From an uncultured Bacilli bacterium (GTDB taxonomy: Bacteria > Bacillota_I > Bacilli_A > RF39 > UBA660), in NCBI GenBank assembly GCA_947630415.1, contig CANRHM010000007.1, positions 1-24,754 on the forward strand: DNA of 24,754 nt. The letters are read 5' to 3'. Of this stretch, positions 6,553 through 13,751 are shown in pieces. Under the pieces are notes generated by a model. That model had not been told where the DNA came from, made no database searches, and worked only from the letters and a program-made list of their open reading frames with translations. Both the position numbers and the translations under genes were made by a program. The stretch's first letter is position 1, and every line of letters begins with the position of its first letter.

Positions 6553-7395
6553 ATGTTAGTAAATACATCCAAAATGTTAAAAGAAGCTAAAGTTAATCAC
6601 TATGCTGTACCGCATTTTAATATCAACAATTTAGAGTGGACAAGATATCTTTTAGAAGTGGCCGAAGAGACGAATACTCCACTTATTTTAGGTGTTTCTG
6701 AAGGCGCTTGTAAATACATGGGTGGATTTGATGTCGTAACGGGTTTAGTAAAAAATTTAATAAGAGATTTAAATATTACGACCGATATTTGTTTGCATTT
6801 AGATCATGGATCTTCTTTTGAGGTATGTAAAAATGCCATCGATAGTGGATTTACCTCAGTTATGATTGATGGAAGCAAATATCCATTAGAAGAAAATATT
6901 CGCTTAACGAAACAAGTAGTCGATTATGCTAAACAATTTGATGTAACCGTGGAAGGTGAAATTGGGGCTATTGGTGGAAGTGAAGATGGAGTAAGTAACG
7001 AATTACTCTATGCCAAGTTAGAAGATTGTATCAAGTTTTATCAAGAAACGAAAGTCGATTCGCTTGCTCCTGCTTTAGGAAGTGTACATGGTCTTTATAA
7101 AGGAGAACCAAAACTGGACTTTGTAACGATGGAACAAATAAGAGATGCTCTTCCTATTCCTTTAGTTCTACATGGAGGAACAGGGCTTCCGGACGACATT
7201 ATTAGAAAAGCTATTTCTTGTGGCATAGCTAAAATCAATATCAACACCGAACTTCAAATTGCTTGGCATGAAGCCGTAATGCAATTTGTAAAAGATAATC
7301 CACTTAAGTACGATCCAAGAAAAGTGATTGGAAGTGGAGAAAGTGCCCTTAAAACGGCAGCAATTAATAAAATCCATTTATTTAGTGGAAAATAG
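6553..7395 (+). CDS. fba: Class II fructose-1,6-bisphosphate aldolase
   Basis: 280 residues from the ATG at 6553, which has AGGTGA 4 bp upstream; a TTG at 6508 would add 15 residues but lacks a ribosome-binding site. It catalyses the reversible cleavage of fructose-1,6-bisphosphate to glyceraldehyde-3-phosphate and dihydroxyacetone phosphate in glycolysis, using Zn2+. Visible signatures are HLDHGSSFE (catalytic Asp and zinc His), VEGEIGAIGG, LGSVHGLYKG (zinc His) and LHGGTGLPDD (zinc His, phosphate loop), then KININTEL near the C-terminus. Length fits the single-domain class IIB type. Tagatose-bisphosphate aldolase has the same fold, so the exact substrate is inferred from family frequency. 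It is followed 54 bp later by murA. Confidence 0.92.
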   Translation: MLVNTSKMLKEAKVNHYAVPHFNINNLEWTRYLLEVAEETNTPLILGVSEGACKYMGGFDVVTGLVKNLIRDLNITTDICLHLDHGSSFEVCKNAIDSGFTSVMIDGSKYPLEENIRLTKQVVDYAKQFDVTVEGEIGAIGGSEDGVSNELLYAKLEDCIKFYQETKVDSLAPALGSVHGLYKGEPKLDFVTMEQIRDALPIPLVLHGGTGLPDDIIRKAISCGIAKININTELQIAWHEAVMQFVKDNPLKYDPRKVIGSGESALKTAAINKIHLFSGK

Positions 7396-7449
7396 GGACC
7401 AATTTCTATAAAAAAAATAAAATATAATAACGAATACGGGAGGTAGGAA

Positions 7450-8706
7450 ATGAAAGCAATCAAAATCACGGGTGGAAAGACTCTTTCAGGTTCCATTCGT
7501 ATTAGTGGTGCTAAAAATAGTGCGGTTGCCCTCATTCCAGCCGCTATATTAGCAAGCGACAAAGTAACTATTTGTAATGTTCCAGAAATTACCGATACCG
7601 ATGCTTTGAGTGAGATCTTAACTTTTTTAGGAGCTAAAGTGCATCGGGCAAGTGAGAGTATGGTCATTGATCCAAGTACGATTGAAAACAAAGAAATTCC
7701 TGAAAACATTTCTAAAAAGTTACGAGCATCTTATTATTTTATGGGAGCTCTATTAGGAAAATATAAAAAAGTAAGTATGTATTTTCCAGGCGGTTGTTCT
7801 ATTGGGAAACGTCCTATTAATCTCCACTTAAAAGGATTTGAAGCTTTAGGAGCAACGGTAACCAATGAGGGAGATCTTTATACCGTAGAAGCGGATGAAT
7901 TAATTGGAGATGAGATATACTTAGATATTGCCTCGGTTGGTGCGACCATCAACATTATGTTAGCGGCCGTTCTTGCCAAAGGAAAGACGACGATTGAGAA
8001 TGCCGCCAAAGAACCTGAAATCGTAAATGTAGCCACATTCTTAAACAATATGGGAGCAGACATCAAAGGAGCAGGTACTTCCAAAATTATCATTAAAGGT
8101 GTTAAAGAATTAAAAGGTTGTTTCCACGAAGTTATTCCAGACCGCATTGAGGCTGGAACCTATGCCATCATGGGTGCTTTATGTGGTTCTTATTTAAAAG
8201 TGGATAACATTATTCCCAAACACTTAGAAGCATTACTGTTAAAGTTTGATGAAATGGGAATCGATACCGAAGTAGGAGAAGATTACGTTATTGTAAGTAA
8301 ACCGGATCAGTATAAACCTACGTCCATAAAAACCATGGTTTATCCAGGATTTCCTACCGATTTGCAACAACAGTTTACCGTTTTATTAACTCAAAGCAAA
8401 GGATCTTCTTCGGTAGAAGAAACCATTTTTGAAAATCGTTTTATGCATATTCCTCATTTAAATAATATGGGAGCAAATATTACCGTTAAAGATAGCAAAG
8501 CTTTAATTACAGGACCAACACCACTTAAAGGAACAAAAGTAGAAGCAACGGACTTAAGAGCAGGTGCAGCTCTAGTAATTGCAGCCCTTCTTGCAGAAGG
8601 TGAAACCTTGATCACCAATGCGGAACATATTTTAAGAGGATACGAGGAAATAGTAGAAAAATTGACAAATGTAGGTGCTAAAATAGAGATCGTTGAAATA
8701 GATTAA
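7450..8706 (+). CDS. murA: UDP-N-acetylglucosamine 1-carboxyvinyltransferase
   Basis: 418 residues, full length. MurA transfers enolpyruvate from PEP to UDP-GlcNAc, the first committed step of peptidoglycan synthesis, in the cytoplasm. The N-terminal active-site segment ISGAKNSAVALIPAAILA (Lys and Asn pair) and the loop PGGCSIGKRPINLHLKGFEA with the PEP-binding, fosfomycin-target cysteine are intact. DLRAGAALVIAALLA near residue 372 is also typical. The ATG at 7450 has GGGAGG upstream. A TATAAT at 7423-7428 could be a -10, but no good -35 is present. Whether this is the MurAA or MurAB type cannot be decided from the sequence alone; an SGNH hydrolase gene follows 38 bp later. Confidence 0.95.
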   Translation: MKAIKITGGKTLSGSIRISGAKNSAVALIPAAILASDKVTICNVPEITDTDALSEILTFLGAKVHRASESMVIDPSTIENKEIPENISKKLRASYYFMGALLGKYKKVSMYFPGGCSIGKRPINLHLKGFEALGATVTNEGDLYTVEADELIGDEIYLDIASVGATINIMLAAVLAKGKTTIENAAKEPEIVNVATFLNNMGADIKGAGTSKIIIKGVKELKGCFHEVIPDRIEAGTYAIMGALCGSYLKVDNIIPKHLEALLLKFDEMGIDTEVGEDYVIVSKPDQYKPTSIKTMVYPGFPTDLQQQFTVLLTQSKGSSSVEETIFENRFMHIPHLNNMGANITVKDSKALITGPTPLKGTKVEATDLRAGAALVIAALLAEGETLITNAEHILRGYEEIVEKLTNVGAKIEIVEID

Positions 8707-8744
8707 ACTATGGATACGATACTCTTTTTTTATGGAGGCCTATA

Positions 8745-9509
8745 ATGTTAAAAAAGTTTTTAAATCCAAAAGTAATTCTTATTCTTCTTATTTCCTTTAT
8801 ATTGGTTTTCTTTATTTATAAATCCTTAGGAGATGATCGAATTCAGTATGTTGCCTTAGGAGACTCTCTAGCAGCAGGACAAAATCCCTATGGAGAAATC
8901 AGTTTTGGCTATTCCGATTATCTTGCCAATTATTTAAATAAAAATAAGATGTTAAGAGATTATCTTAAAGAGTTTGCTCAAAGTGGTTATCGTACGAAAG
9001 ATATATTAAATGATATTGAACTAGGGAAAACGGTTACCCATAACGATAGAGAAGTCAATATTAAAGAAGCTTTAAGAGAAGCCAATTTGATTACCATTTC
9101 CATTGGTGCCAATGACTTTTTAGGAGAACTAAATCTTCAAAACATAGAACAAAGCCTATCTTCTCTTACTAAGTTAAATTCTTTAGTAGACACCATTATG
9201 AATAATGTAGAACAAGTTTTAAAGTCCGTTCGTTTTTATGCCAAAGGAAAAGTTATTTTAGTAGGTTACTATAATCCACTTCCTGTTCTTTATAAATCGA
9301 ATCCTAAAGAAGTAGATCAACTCTTTGCTTATGTAAAAGAAAAATACATGGAAGTTTGTTCTAAATACCAAGTAACTTATGTAGATATTTACGAATGCAT
9401 GAAAAAAGACGCTTCCTATTTACCAAATCCTTTTGATATCCATCCTTCTAGTAAAGGATACGAAGCTATTGCGAATGAAATCATTGCTTCCCTTGAAAAA
9501 AACACTTAA
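8745..9509 (+). CDS. Membrane-anchored SGNH/GDSL-family hydrolase
   Basis: 254 residues. One hydrophobic segment (about residues 9-27) at the N-terminus anchors or exports the protein; the rest would lie outside the membrane. The SGNH blocks are all visible: ALGDSLAAGQ with the nucleophile serine near residue 42, a glycine in QSGYRT, GANDF with the oxyanion asparagine, and the DIHPSSKGY block carrying the catalytic Asp and His near the C-terminus. Members include extracellular lipases, esterases and cell-wall acyl-hydrolases related to YpmR. The position directly after murA suggests an envelope role, but the substrate is unknown. The ATG at 8745 has GGAGG upstream. Probably in the same transcript as murA. 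Confidence 0.9.
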   Translation: MLKKFLNPKVILILLISFILVFFIYKSLGDDRIQYVALGDSLAAGQNPYGEISFGYSDYLANYLNKNKMLRDYLKEFAQSGYRTKDILNDIELGKTVTHNDREVNIKEALREANLITISIGANDFLGELNLQNIEQSLSSLTKLNSLVDTIMNNVEQVLKSVRFYAKGKVILVGYYNPLPVLYKSNPKEVDQLFAYVKEKYMEVCSKYQVTYVDIYECMKKDASYLPNPFDIHPSSKGYEAIANEIIASLEKNT

Positions 9510-9514
9510 AACGC

Positions 9515-9543
9515 TTGCATATCCTAAAAAACCTTGCTATAAT
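9515..9543 (+). promoter_or_regulatory. Promoter of rpmE
   Basis: TTGCAT (9515-9520), 17-bp spacer and an extended -10, TGCTATAAT (TATAAT 9538-9543). Transcription would start about 50 nt before rpmE. Confidence 0.8.
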
Positions 9544-9563
9544 AAGTTAGCAAATGAATTACT

Positions 9564-9580
9564 ATGATGAAATTCATCAT
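9564..9580 (+). promoter_or_regulatory. Palindromic leader element before rpmE
   Basis: ATGATGA, 3-nt loop, TCATCAT: a perfect palindrome just upstream of the GGAAGGAGAG ribosome-binding site and downstream of the predicted transcription start. It may be part of an L31 autoregulatory leader; several such leaders are known for rpmE in bacteria, but I cannot match this one to a model by eye. Confidence 0.4.
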
Positions 9581-9599
9581 GGCGGAAGGAGAGATAAAA

Positions 9600-9815
9600 A
9601 TGAAAAAGGGAATCCACCCAGAATACAAAGATGCTAAAGTAGTATGCGCTTGTGGAAATACGTTCATGACGAAATCTACAAAAGAAGAAATCGATGTCGA
9701 AGTTTGTTCAAAATGTCATCCTTTTTATACAGGAAAACAAAATAGAGCATCTAAGGCTGGTAAAGTCGATAAATTCAATAAGAAATATGGATTTGATAAA
9801 GAAGAAGCTGCGTAA
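9600..9815 (+). CDS. rpmE: 50S ribosomal protein bL31 (zinc-binding form)
   Basis: 71 residues from the ATG at 9600, chosen because GGAAGGAGAG lies 7 bp upstream and MKKGIHPEYKDAKVVC is the normal bL31 N-terminus; an in-frame ATG at 9564 lies inside the leader palindrome. bL31 bridges the ribosomal subunits on the central protuberance side. Two pairs of cysteines (CAC and CSKC) mark the Cys-containing, zinc-binding form rather than the zinc-free paralogue, so this copy may also serve as a zinc store. HPFYTGKQ is the family hallmark. It has its own promoter and appears monocistronic, with a T-rich, weakly structured stretch after the stop. Confidence 0.95.
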   Translation: MKKGIHPEYKDAKVVCACGNTFMTKSTKEEIDVEVCSKCHPFYTGKQNRASKAGKVDKFNKKYGFDKEEAA

Positions 9816-9949
9816 GCAACCTCTTTTTTGTTTTTAAAAAAAAGTTTTTTCCAAAATACCAAAAGAAGAAAATATAGGATTTTGTATTATCTAGAATATA
9901 AAAACAAGATTTATATGTAAAGTAAAAATAATTAGAATCTTTTATAGGA

Positions 9950-9978
9950 TTGAGACTGTTAAATATTTATGGTATAGT
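9950..9978 (+). promoter_or_regulatory. Promoter of the TPR-protein gene
   Basis: TTGAGA (9950-9955), 17-bp spacer, TATAGT (9973-9978), about 25 bp before the start codon. The 187-bp gap before it otherwise shows only AT-rich sequence. Confidence 0.7.
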
Positions 9979-10002
9979 AAAGTCAAACAAAGGAGTGAAG
10001 GT

Positions 10003-10875
10003 ATGAATAATAAATTAAATAACTTACTTAATGATTTTCTAAAAGAAAACGAAGTAGCAAGCAAAGAAGAACTGGACAAAAAACTACAAGAATTCATGAT
10101 GAAATATAATATGGGTCTTTTACAGTATGAAAATACCTCATTAGATGATGCTTACGAATTATTAGACCAGGCCGAAAATGCAAAAAGTAAAAAAGAAGCG
10201 ATTCGTCTTGCCCAAGAAGCTTATAAAAAAGATCCTGCTTGTTTTGATGCCATTATTTTCCTTTCTGATTTAGAAAATTCAAGATCAAAAAGAGATGCTC
10301 TTTTAGAAGAAGGATTAGAAAAAGAAAGAAAACGATTAGAACAACAAAACTTCTTTACAAAAGAAAACAAAGGAATATTTTATGGATTGTTTGAGACAAG
10401 ACCTTATATGAGAGGACTTTATACGAAAGCCTACAATCTTGTTAAAGATGGAAAAATGAGACAAGCTATCGAAGTTTGTAAAGAAATTTTAAAGTTAAAT
10501 GAAAATGATAATTTAGGAGCGCGTTATCTATTACTAGCTATTTATGCTTATCTTGAAGAAGAAAAAGATCTTCTAAAATTAGTTAAAAAATACGATGAAG
10601 AAAATCTTGAAATATTATTTCCATTACTTATACTTTATTACAAAAAAGGAGATACTTTAAAAGCAACGCAGTATGTAGAAGAAATTAATAAAGCGAATCC
10701 TCATGTTCTTAAATTATTTAAAGGTACTTTTAGAACCAATCACAATGAAACAGATTATTACAAAATAGGGGAAGCATCTGAAGTGATGATGTACTTAAAT
10801 CAATATATTTTCTTATTTATAAGTACTCCTGGTATAGAAGAATTCTTTATTGAAAAATCAAAAAAGAAAAAATAA
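10003..10875 (+). CDS. TPR-repeat protein resembling the bacterial ST7-like family
   Basis: 290 residues, cytoplasmic, helical. Tetratricopeptide-like pairs are visible: residues 48-80 (AENAKSKKEAIRLAQEAYKK) and 145-180 (AYNLVKDGKMRQAIEVCKEI). Between them lies LFETRPYMRGL, a motif I associate with ST7-like TPR proteins, and later NDNLGARYLLL and NPHVLKLFKG, found at matching places in that family. No enzymatic motif is visible. Its role is unknown; TPR proteins usually mediate protein-protein contacts. The ATG at 10003 has AAAGGAGTG upstream, with its own promoter and a terminator after it, so it is monocistronic. Identification as TPR is solid, the subfamily less so. Confidence 0.75.
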   Translation: MNNKLNNLLNDFLKENEVASKEELDKKLQEFMMKYNMGLLQYENTSLDDAYELLDQAENAKSKKEAIRLAQEAYKKDPACFDAIIFLSDLENSRSKRDALLEEGLEKERKRLEQQNFFTKENKGIFYGLFETRPYMRGLYTKAYNLVKDGKMRQAIEVCKEILKLNENDNLGARYLLLAIYAYLEEEKDLLKLVKKYDEENLEILFPLLILYYKKGDTLKATQYVEEINKANPHVLKLFKGTFRTNHNETDYYKIGEASEVMMYLNQYIFLFISTPGIEEFFIEKSKKKK

Positions 10876-10879
10876 TAAG

Positions 10880-10918
10880 AGAAACTAGAAAAGAAAGCTT
10901 GGTAGTTTTCTTTTTTTG
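10880..10918 (+). terminator. Intrinsic terminator after the TPR gene
   Basis: AGAGAAACTA pairs imperfectly (with G-T pairs) with TAGTTTTCTT, and is followed by a T7 run. Confidence 0.6.
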
Positions 10919-10927
10919 TGGCTGTGA

Positions 10928-10933
10928 TATAAT
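10928..10933 (+). promoter_or_regulatory. Extended -10 element of rpiB promoter
   Basis: TGATATAAT, a perfect extended -10 (TATAAT 10928-10933), lies 31 bp before rpiB. The -35 region is poor, overlapping the T run of the preceding terminator. Confidence 0.5.
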
Positions 10934-10964
10934 AAAAGAAGAAAGAATGGAAGAAGGATTCAAT

Positions 10965-11462
10965 ATGAGAATAGGAATTGCTAGTGATCATCGAGGATTA
11001 AAACTTAAAACCAAATTATTAAAATATTTAAAGAAAAAAGGCTATGAAGCAATTGATTTTGGAACTACTTCTGAGAGTAAAGTCGATTATCCTCTTTTTG
11101 GTTTTCGTTTAGGAGAAGCGATTGCTGAAAAAGAAATCGATTATGGTATTGCCATATGTGGAACAGGAATTGGTATTTCTATTGCATGCAATAAAGTAAA
11201 TGGCGTAAGATGTGCTAAAGTCGATAATGTGAAAGAAGCAAGATTAACTAGATGCGATAATGATGCTAATGTGTTAGCATTAAATGGAACAATGCCTACT
11301 TTTAAAGCCTTAGATATTGTAGATATGTTCTTTAAAACACCTTATTCAAACGAAGAAAGACATCAAAGAAGAATTGATGAGATTACCGAATACGAACAAA
11401 ATAGAGAAAAAGATACATATGTAAATGAAACCCAAATTGAAGTATCGATTGAAGAGGAATAA
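10965..11462 (+). CDS. rpiB: Ribose-5-phosphate isomerase B / RpiB-LacAB family
   Basis: 165 residues from the ATG at 10965, where AAGAAGGA precedes MRIGIASDHRG, the family N-terminus; the longer reading from 10899 would run through the promoter. RpiB interconverts ribose-5-phosphate and ribulose-5-phosphate in the pentose phosphate pathway. ASDHRG (phosphate/ring contact), the catalytic C65 and T67 in CGTGIG, and the late arginines (RHQRRI) are present. At the position of E. coli His98 (QHNDTNV), which assists ring opening, the sequence reads RCDNDANV, so Asp replaces His. Activity, or substrate choice, may differ; LacA/LacB-type sugar isomerases are an alternative. ywzB follows 3 bp later and is probably co-transcribed. 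Confidence 0.88.
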   Translation: MRIGIASDHRGLKLKTKLLKYLKKKGYEAIDFGTTSESKVDYPLFGFRLGEAIAEKEIDYGIAICGTGIGISIACNKVNGVRCAKVDNVKEARLTRCDNDANVLALNGTMPTFKALDIVDMFFKTPYSNEERHQRRIDEITEYEQNREKDTYVNETQIEVSIEEE

Positions 11463-11465
11463 TCT

Positions 11466-11666
11466 ATGAGCGTTAAATTTTTACTTTATTTAATTATGAC
11501 TCCACTCGTTTTATGGAGTATGGATTCCTTAAATATCAATGCTCTTTTAAAAAAAAATCATGTTACTCAAGCACGTATTTTTTACTTTATTTTAGCGATG
11601 TGTATTATTTTTCTATTAACCAATTTCTTTTACGACGTTTTTGCATCCGCAAAAATAATATCTTAA
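11466..11666 (+). CDS. ywzB: DUF1146 / YwzB-family small membrane protein
   Basis: 66 residues with two hydrophobic helices (about 4-18 and 41-60) joined by the segment SMDSLNINALLKKNHVTQAR, which is the recognisable core of DUF1146 (YwzB). Function is unknown. In Bacillus the ywzB gene lies near murAA, spoIID and spoIIQ, and here too it sits immediately upstream of spoIIQ, which supports the assignment. It begins 3 bp after rpiB with its own AGGAA site overlapping the end of rpiB. Confidence 0.82.
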   Translation: MSVKFLLYLIMTPLVLWSMDSLNINALLKKNHVTQARIFYFILAMCIIFLLTNFFYDVFASAKIIS

Positions 11667-11671
11667 AAGAT

Positions 11672-11700
11672 GTATAAAAAAGAAATCTTTGACCAAACTC
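11672..11700 (+). promoter_or_regulatory. Candidate sigma-F promoter of spoIIQ
   Basis: GTATA (11672-11676), 14-bp spacer, GACCAAACTC (11691-11700), which fits the sigma-F -10 pattern GGnnAnAnTn at all but the second G. spoIIQ is a known sigma-F gene in B. subtilis. A nearly identical string precedes spoIIR. Confidence 0.5.
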
Positions 11701-11718
11701 TTAATGAGGTGGAAAAAG

Positions 11719-12351
11719 ATGAAAAAAAGACTAAAATTAAAAGCATTTGTTGTACCAACAATCTATACTTTAGCGATGGTAGCAATCGTGTTAAGTGCGT
11801 TCTTTATGGCAGATTCCATAGAGAATATGCAAGCGGATGAGGAAGATTTAACGTATGTATCGAATGTGGTAACAGAACAAGATGTGCCGGTTGTAAATAC
11901 GGAAAAAACGATTATTCGTCCTTACCAAGATTCAGATGTTAAGGTAGCTCGTTACTTCTATGATAAAGATGCTGAACAAGCAAAACAACAAGAATCTCTT
12001 ATCTACTATGAAAACACCTACATGCAAAATTCAGGTGCTGACTATACCTTAGATACGACTTTTGATGTGTTATCCATTCTAGATGGAACCGTTATCGAAG
12101 TCGAAGATACTGAACTACTTGGTAAAAGTGTCAAGATAAGACATGAAAACGACCTTATTAGTGTGTACCAATCGCTTAGTGAAGTTAGTGTCAAAAAAGA
12201 CGATGTCGTAACACAAGGACAAGTGATTGGAAAAAGTGGTACCAGTGCTTTAAATGGTGATTTAGGTAATCACTTACATTTCGAACTTTACTATCAAGGC
12301 CAAGTCATAGATCCCGAAGCTAGTTACAATAAAAAAATGAGTGATTTATAG
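11719..12351 (+). CDS. spoIIQ: Stage II sporulation protein Q, M23-like domain
   Basis: 210 residues from the ATG at 11719, preceded by GAGGTGG; an upstream TTG at 11689 lacks such a site. SpoIIQ is a forespore membrane protein whose outer domain binds SpoIIIAH of the mother cell to form the engulfment channel and ratchet. One transmembrane helix (residues 10-32) is followed by an extracytoplasmic linker and a LytM/M23 domain (about 105-200). The domain keeps D108 and the HLH motif (185-187), but the first zinc His is Asn104 and the YxHL His is Ser152, so it is probably not an active peptidase, similar to B. subtilis SpoIIQ. Its position next to ywzB and before spoIIID-mbl matches Bacillus gene order. 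Confidence 0.9.
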   Translation: MKKRLKLKAFVVPTIYTLAMVAIVLSAFFMADSIENMQADEEDLTYVSNVVTEQDVPVVNTEKTIIRPYQDSDVKVARYFYDKDAEQAKQQESLIYYENTYMQNSGADYTLDTTFDVLSILDGTVIEVEDTELLGKSVKIRHENDLISVYQSLSEVSVKKDDVVTQGQVIGKSGTSALNGDLGNHLHFELYYQGQVIDPEASYNKKMSDL

Positions 12352-12368
12352 GCGGTAAGCCTTTTTTT
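12350..12368 (+). terminator. Short-stem terminator after spoIIQ
   Basis: AGGC, 5-nt loop, GCCT, followed by seven T. It overlaps the spoIIQ stop codon. The stem is short. Confidence 0.55.
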
Positions 12369-12372
12369 CTTC

Positions 12373-12399
12373 ATAAAACAAGTCTTCACTTTATATAGT
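12373..12399 (+). promoter_or_regulatory. Possible sigma-E promoter of spoIIID
   Basis: ATA (12373-12375), 16-bp spacer, TATATAGT (12392-12399), matching six of eight bases of the sigma-E -10 CATACANT. spoIIID is a sigma-E gene in B. subtilis. Confidence 0.35.
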
Positions 12400-12415
12400 T
12401 TAATAAGGTGATGAA

Positions 12416-12667
12416 ATGAAGAAAAAGATGAAAGAGCGCATTCTAAACGAAGCTCTTTATATGAAAGAAACGAAAGAAACCGTAAGAGAAATTGCCAAGT
12501 ATTACCATGTGAGTAAAAGTACGGTTCATAAAGATTTAAAGGAAAGATTAGGACTAATTGATAAAACGTTAGAACAAGAAATAAAACTTATTCTATTAAA
12601 TCATAAAGAAGAAAGACATCTAAGAGGAGGAGAATCGACAAGGAAGAAATATTTATTGCAAAACTAA
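12416..12667 (+). CDS. spoIIID: Sporulation transcriptional regulator SpoIIID
   Basis: 83 residues, standard length. SpoIIID is a mother-cell DNA-binding protein that activates or represses many sigma-E and sigma-K genes. A helix-turn-helix is visible at residues 20-45 (TVREIAKYYHVSKSTVHKDL), followed by ERL and the family tail HKEERHLRGGESTRKKY, almost identical to Bacillus. The ATG at 12416 has AAGGTGA upstream. mbl starts 22 bp later, the same order as in B. subtilis, so the two are probably co-transcribed. Identification is firm. Confidence 0.96.
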   Translation: MKKKMKERILNEALYMKETKETVREIAKYYHVSKSTVHKDLKERLGLIDKTLEQEIKLILLNHKEERHLRGGESTRKKYLLQN

Positions 12668-12689
12668 AGAAAAAGAAGGTGAAAGAATC

Positions 12690-13670
12690 GTGAAAGATAT
12701 TGGAATTGATCTTGGAACAGCGAACGTTGTAATCTATGTAAAAGGACAAGGAATCGTCTTAAATGAACCCAGTGTAGTAGCGATTGATAGTGAAACAAAG
12801 AAAGTTTTAGCGGTGGGAAACGAAGCAAATGAAATGTTAGGAAGAACCCCTGGCAAAATCAAAGCCATAAGACCGATGAAAGATGGCGTTATTGCGGATT
12901 TTGAAGTGACGGGTGCGATGCTGGATCATTTTATTAAAAAGGCAATTGGCAAAAGACTCATTAAACCGCGCATTTTAATTTGTTGCCCATCGAACATTAC
13001 ACAAGTGGAAAAGACAGCCATTGTAGAAGCTGCTGAAAGAACGGGAGCTAGAAAAGTCTTTATCGAAGAAGAACCAAAAGTAGCGGCTATTGGAGCAGGA
13101 CTCGATATTAGTAAACCAAGTGGTAATATGGTCATCGATATTGGAGGAGGTACCACCGATATTGCGGTTTTATCGTTAGGTGGAATCGTCAATAGTGAAT
13201 CCATTCGTATAGCCGGAAACACGTTTGACTCCGATATTATTAAATACATTAAAGATAAACATAAAATGGTGATTGGAGACCGCACCGCCGAAGATATTAA
13301 AAAAGAAATTGGTTCGGTCTATAATAACGATAAAGAAGAACAGATGGAAGTGAAAGGAAGAGATGCCATCACAGGGCTTCCTAAAACGATTACCATTACG
13401 CAAGAAGAACTAGAACCTGCCTTAAAAGAAAATGCCATGAAACTAGTGCGTGCTGCCAAAGCAGCACTAGAACAAATTCCTCCCGAGTTATCCGCAGATA
13501 TTGTGGATAAAGGAATTATCTTAACAGGAGGAGGGAGTCTCTTAGAAGGTTTTCCACAACTTTTCAAAGAAGAGTTGAATGTCCCAGTCTTTGTTGCCGA
13601 TAGTCCTTTAACTTGCGTTGCTGAAGGAACAGGTGTTTTACTCGATCATTTAGAGTTATTAGAACATTAA
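12690..13670 (+). CDS. mbl: MreB-like rod-shape actin homologue Mbl
   Basis: 326 residues, starting with GTG at 12690 behind AAGAAGGTGA. MreB-family proteins polymerise under the membrane on ATP and guide cell-wall elongation. Actin-family phosphate loops are clear: GIDLGTANVVIY (phosphate 1), VIDIGGGTTDIAVLSLGG (phosphate 2) and the adenosine motif GIILTGGGSLLEG near residue 275. EEEPKVAAIGAGLDI is typical of MreB proteins. Placement directly after spoIIID is the classic mbl position, which is why I name it mbl rather than mreB. A strong terminator follows. Confidence 0.92.
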   Translation: MKDIGIDLGTANVVIYVKGQGIVLNEPSVVAIDSETKKVLAVGNEANEMLGRTPGKIKAIRPMKDGVIADFEVTGAMLDHFIKKAIGKRLIKPRILICCPSNITQVEKTAIVEAAERTGARKVFIEEEPKVAAIGAGLDISKPSGNMVIDIGGGTTDIAVLSLGGIVNSESIRIAGNTFDSDIIKYIKDKHKMVIGDRTAEDIKKEIGSVYNNDKEEQMEVKGRDAITGLPKTITITQEELEPALKENAMKLVRAAKAALEQIPPELSADIVDKGIILTGGGSLLEGFPQLFKEELNVPVFVADSPLTCVAEGTGVLLDHLELLEH

Positions 13671-13692
13671 ACCTAAAAAATTAGGTTTTTTT
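13669..13692 (+). terminator. Intrinsic terminator after mbl
   Basis: AAACCTAA, 4-nt loop, TTAGGTTT and a continuing T run. Confidence 0.85.
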
Positions 13693-13694
13693 CT

Positions 13695-13722
13695 TTTACA
13701 ATAAAATAATTGATGCTATAAT
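13695..13722 (+). promoter_or_regulatory. Promoter of tagO
   Basis: TTTACA (13695-13700), 16-bp spacer, extended -10 TGCTATAAT (TATAAT 13717-13722). Confidence 0.7.
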
Positions 13723-13751
13723 CTAGGTAACAAGTTTAAAGAGGTGCTGTT

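Noticed and set aside
7254..7709. Minus-strand ORF across fba and murA
   Set aside because: It covers conserved codons of two firm genes in the opposite strand and lacks a start context.
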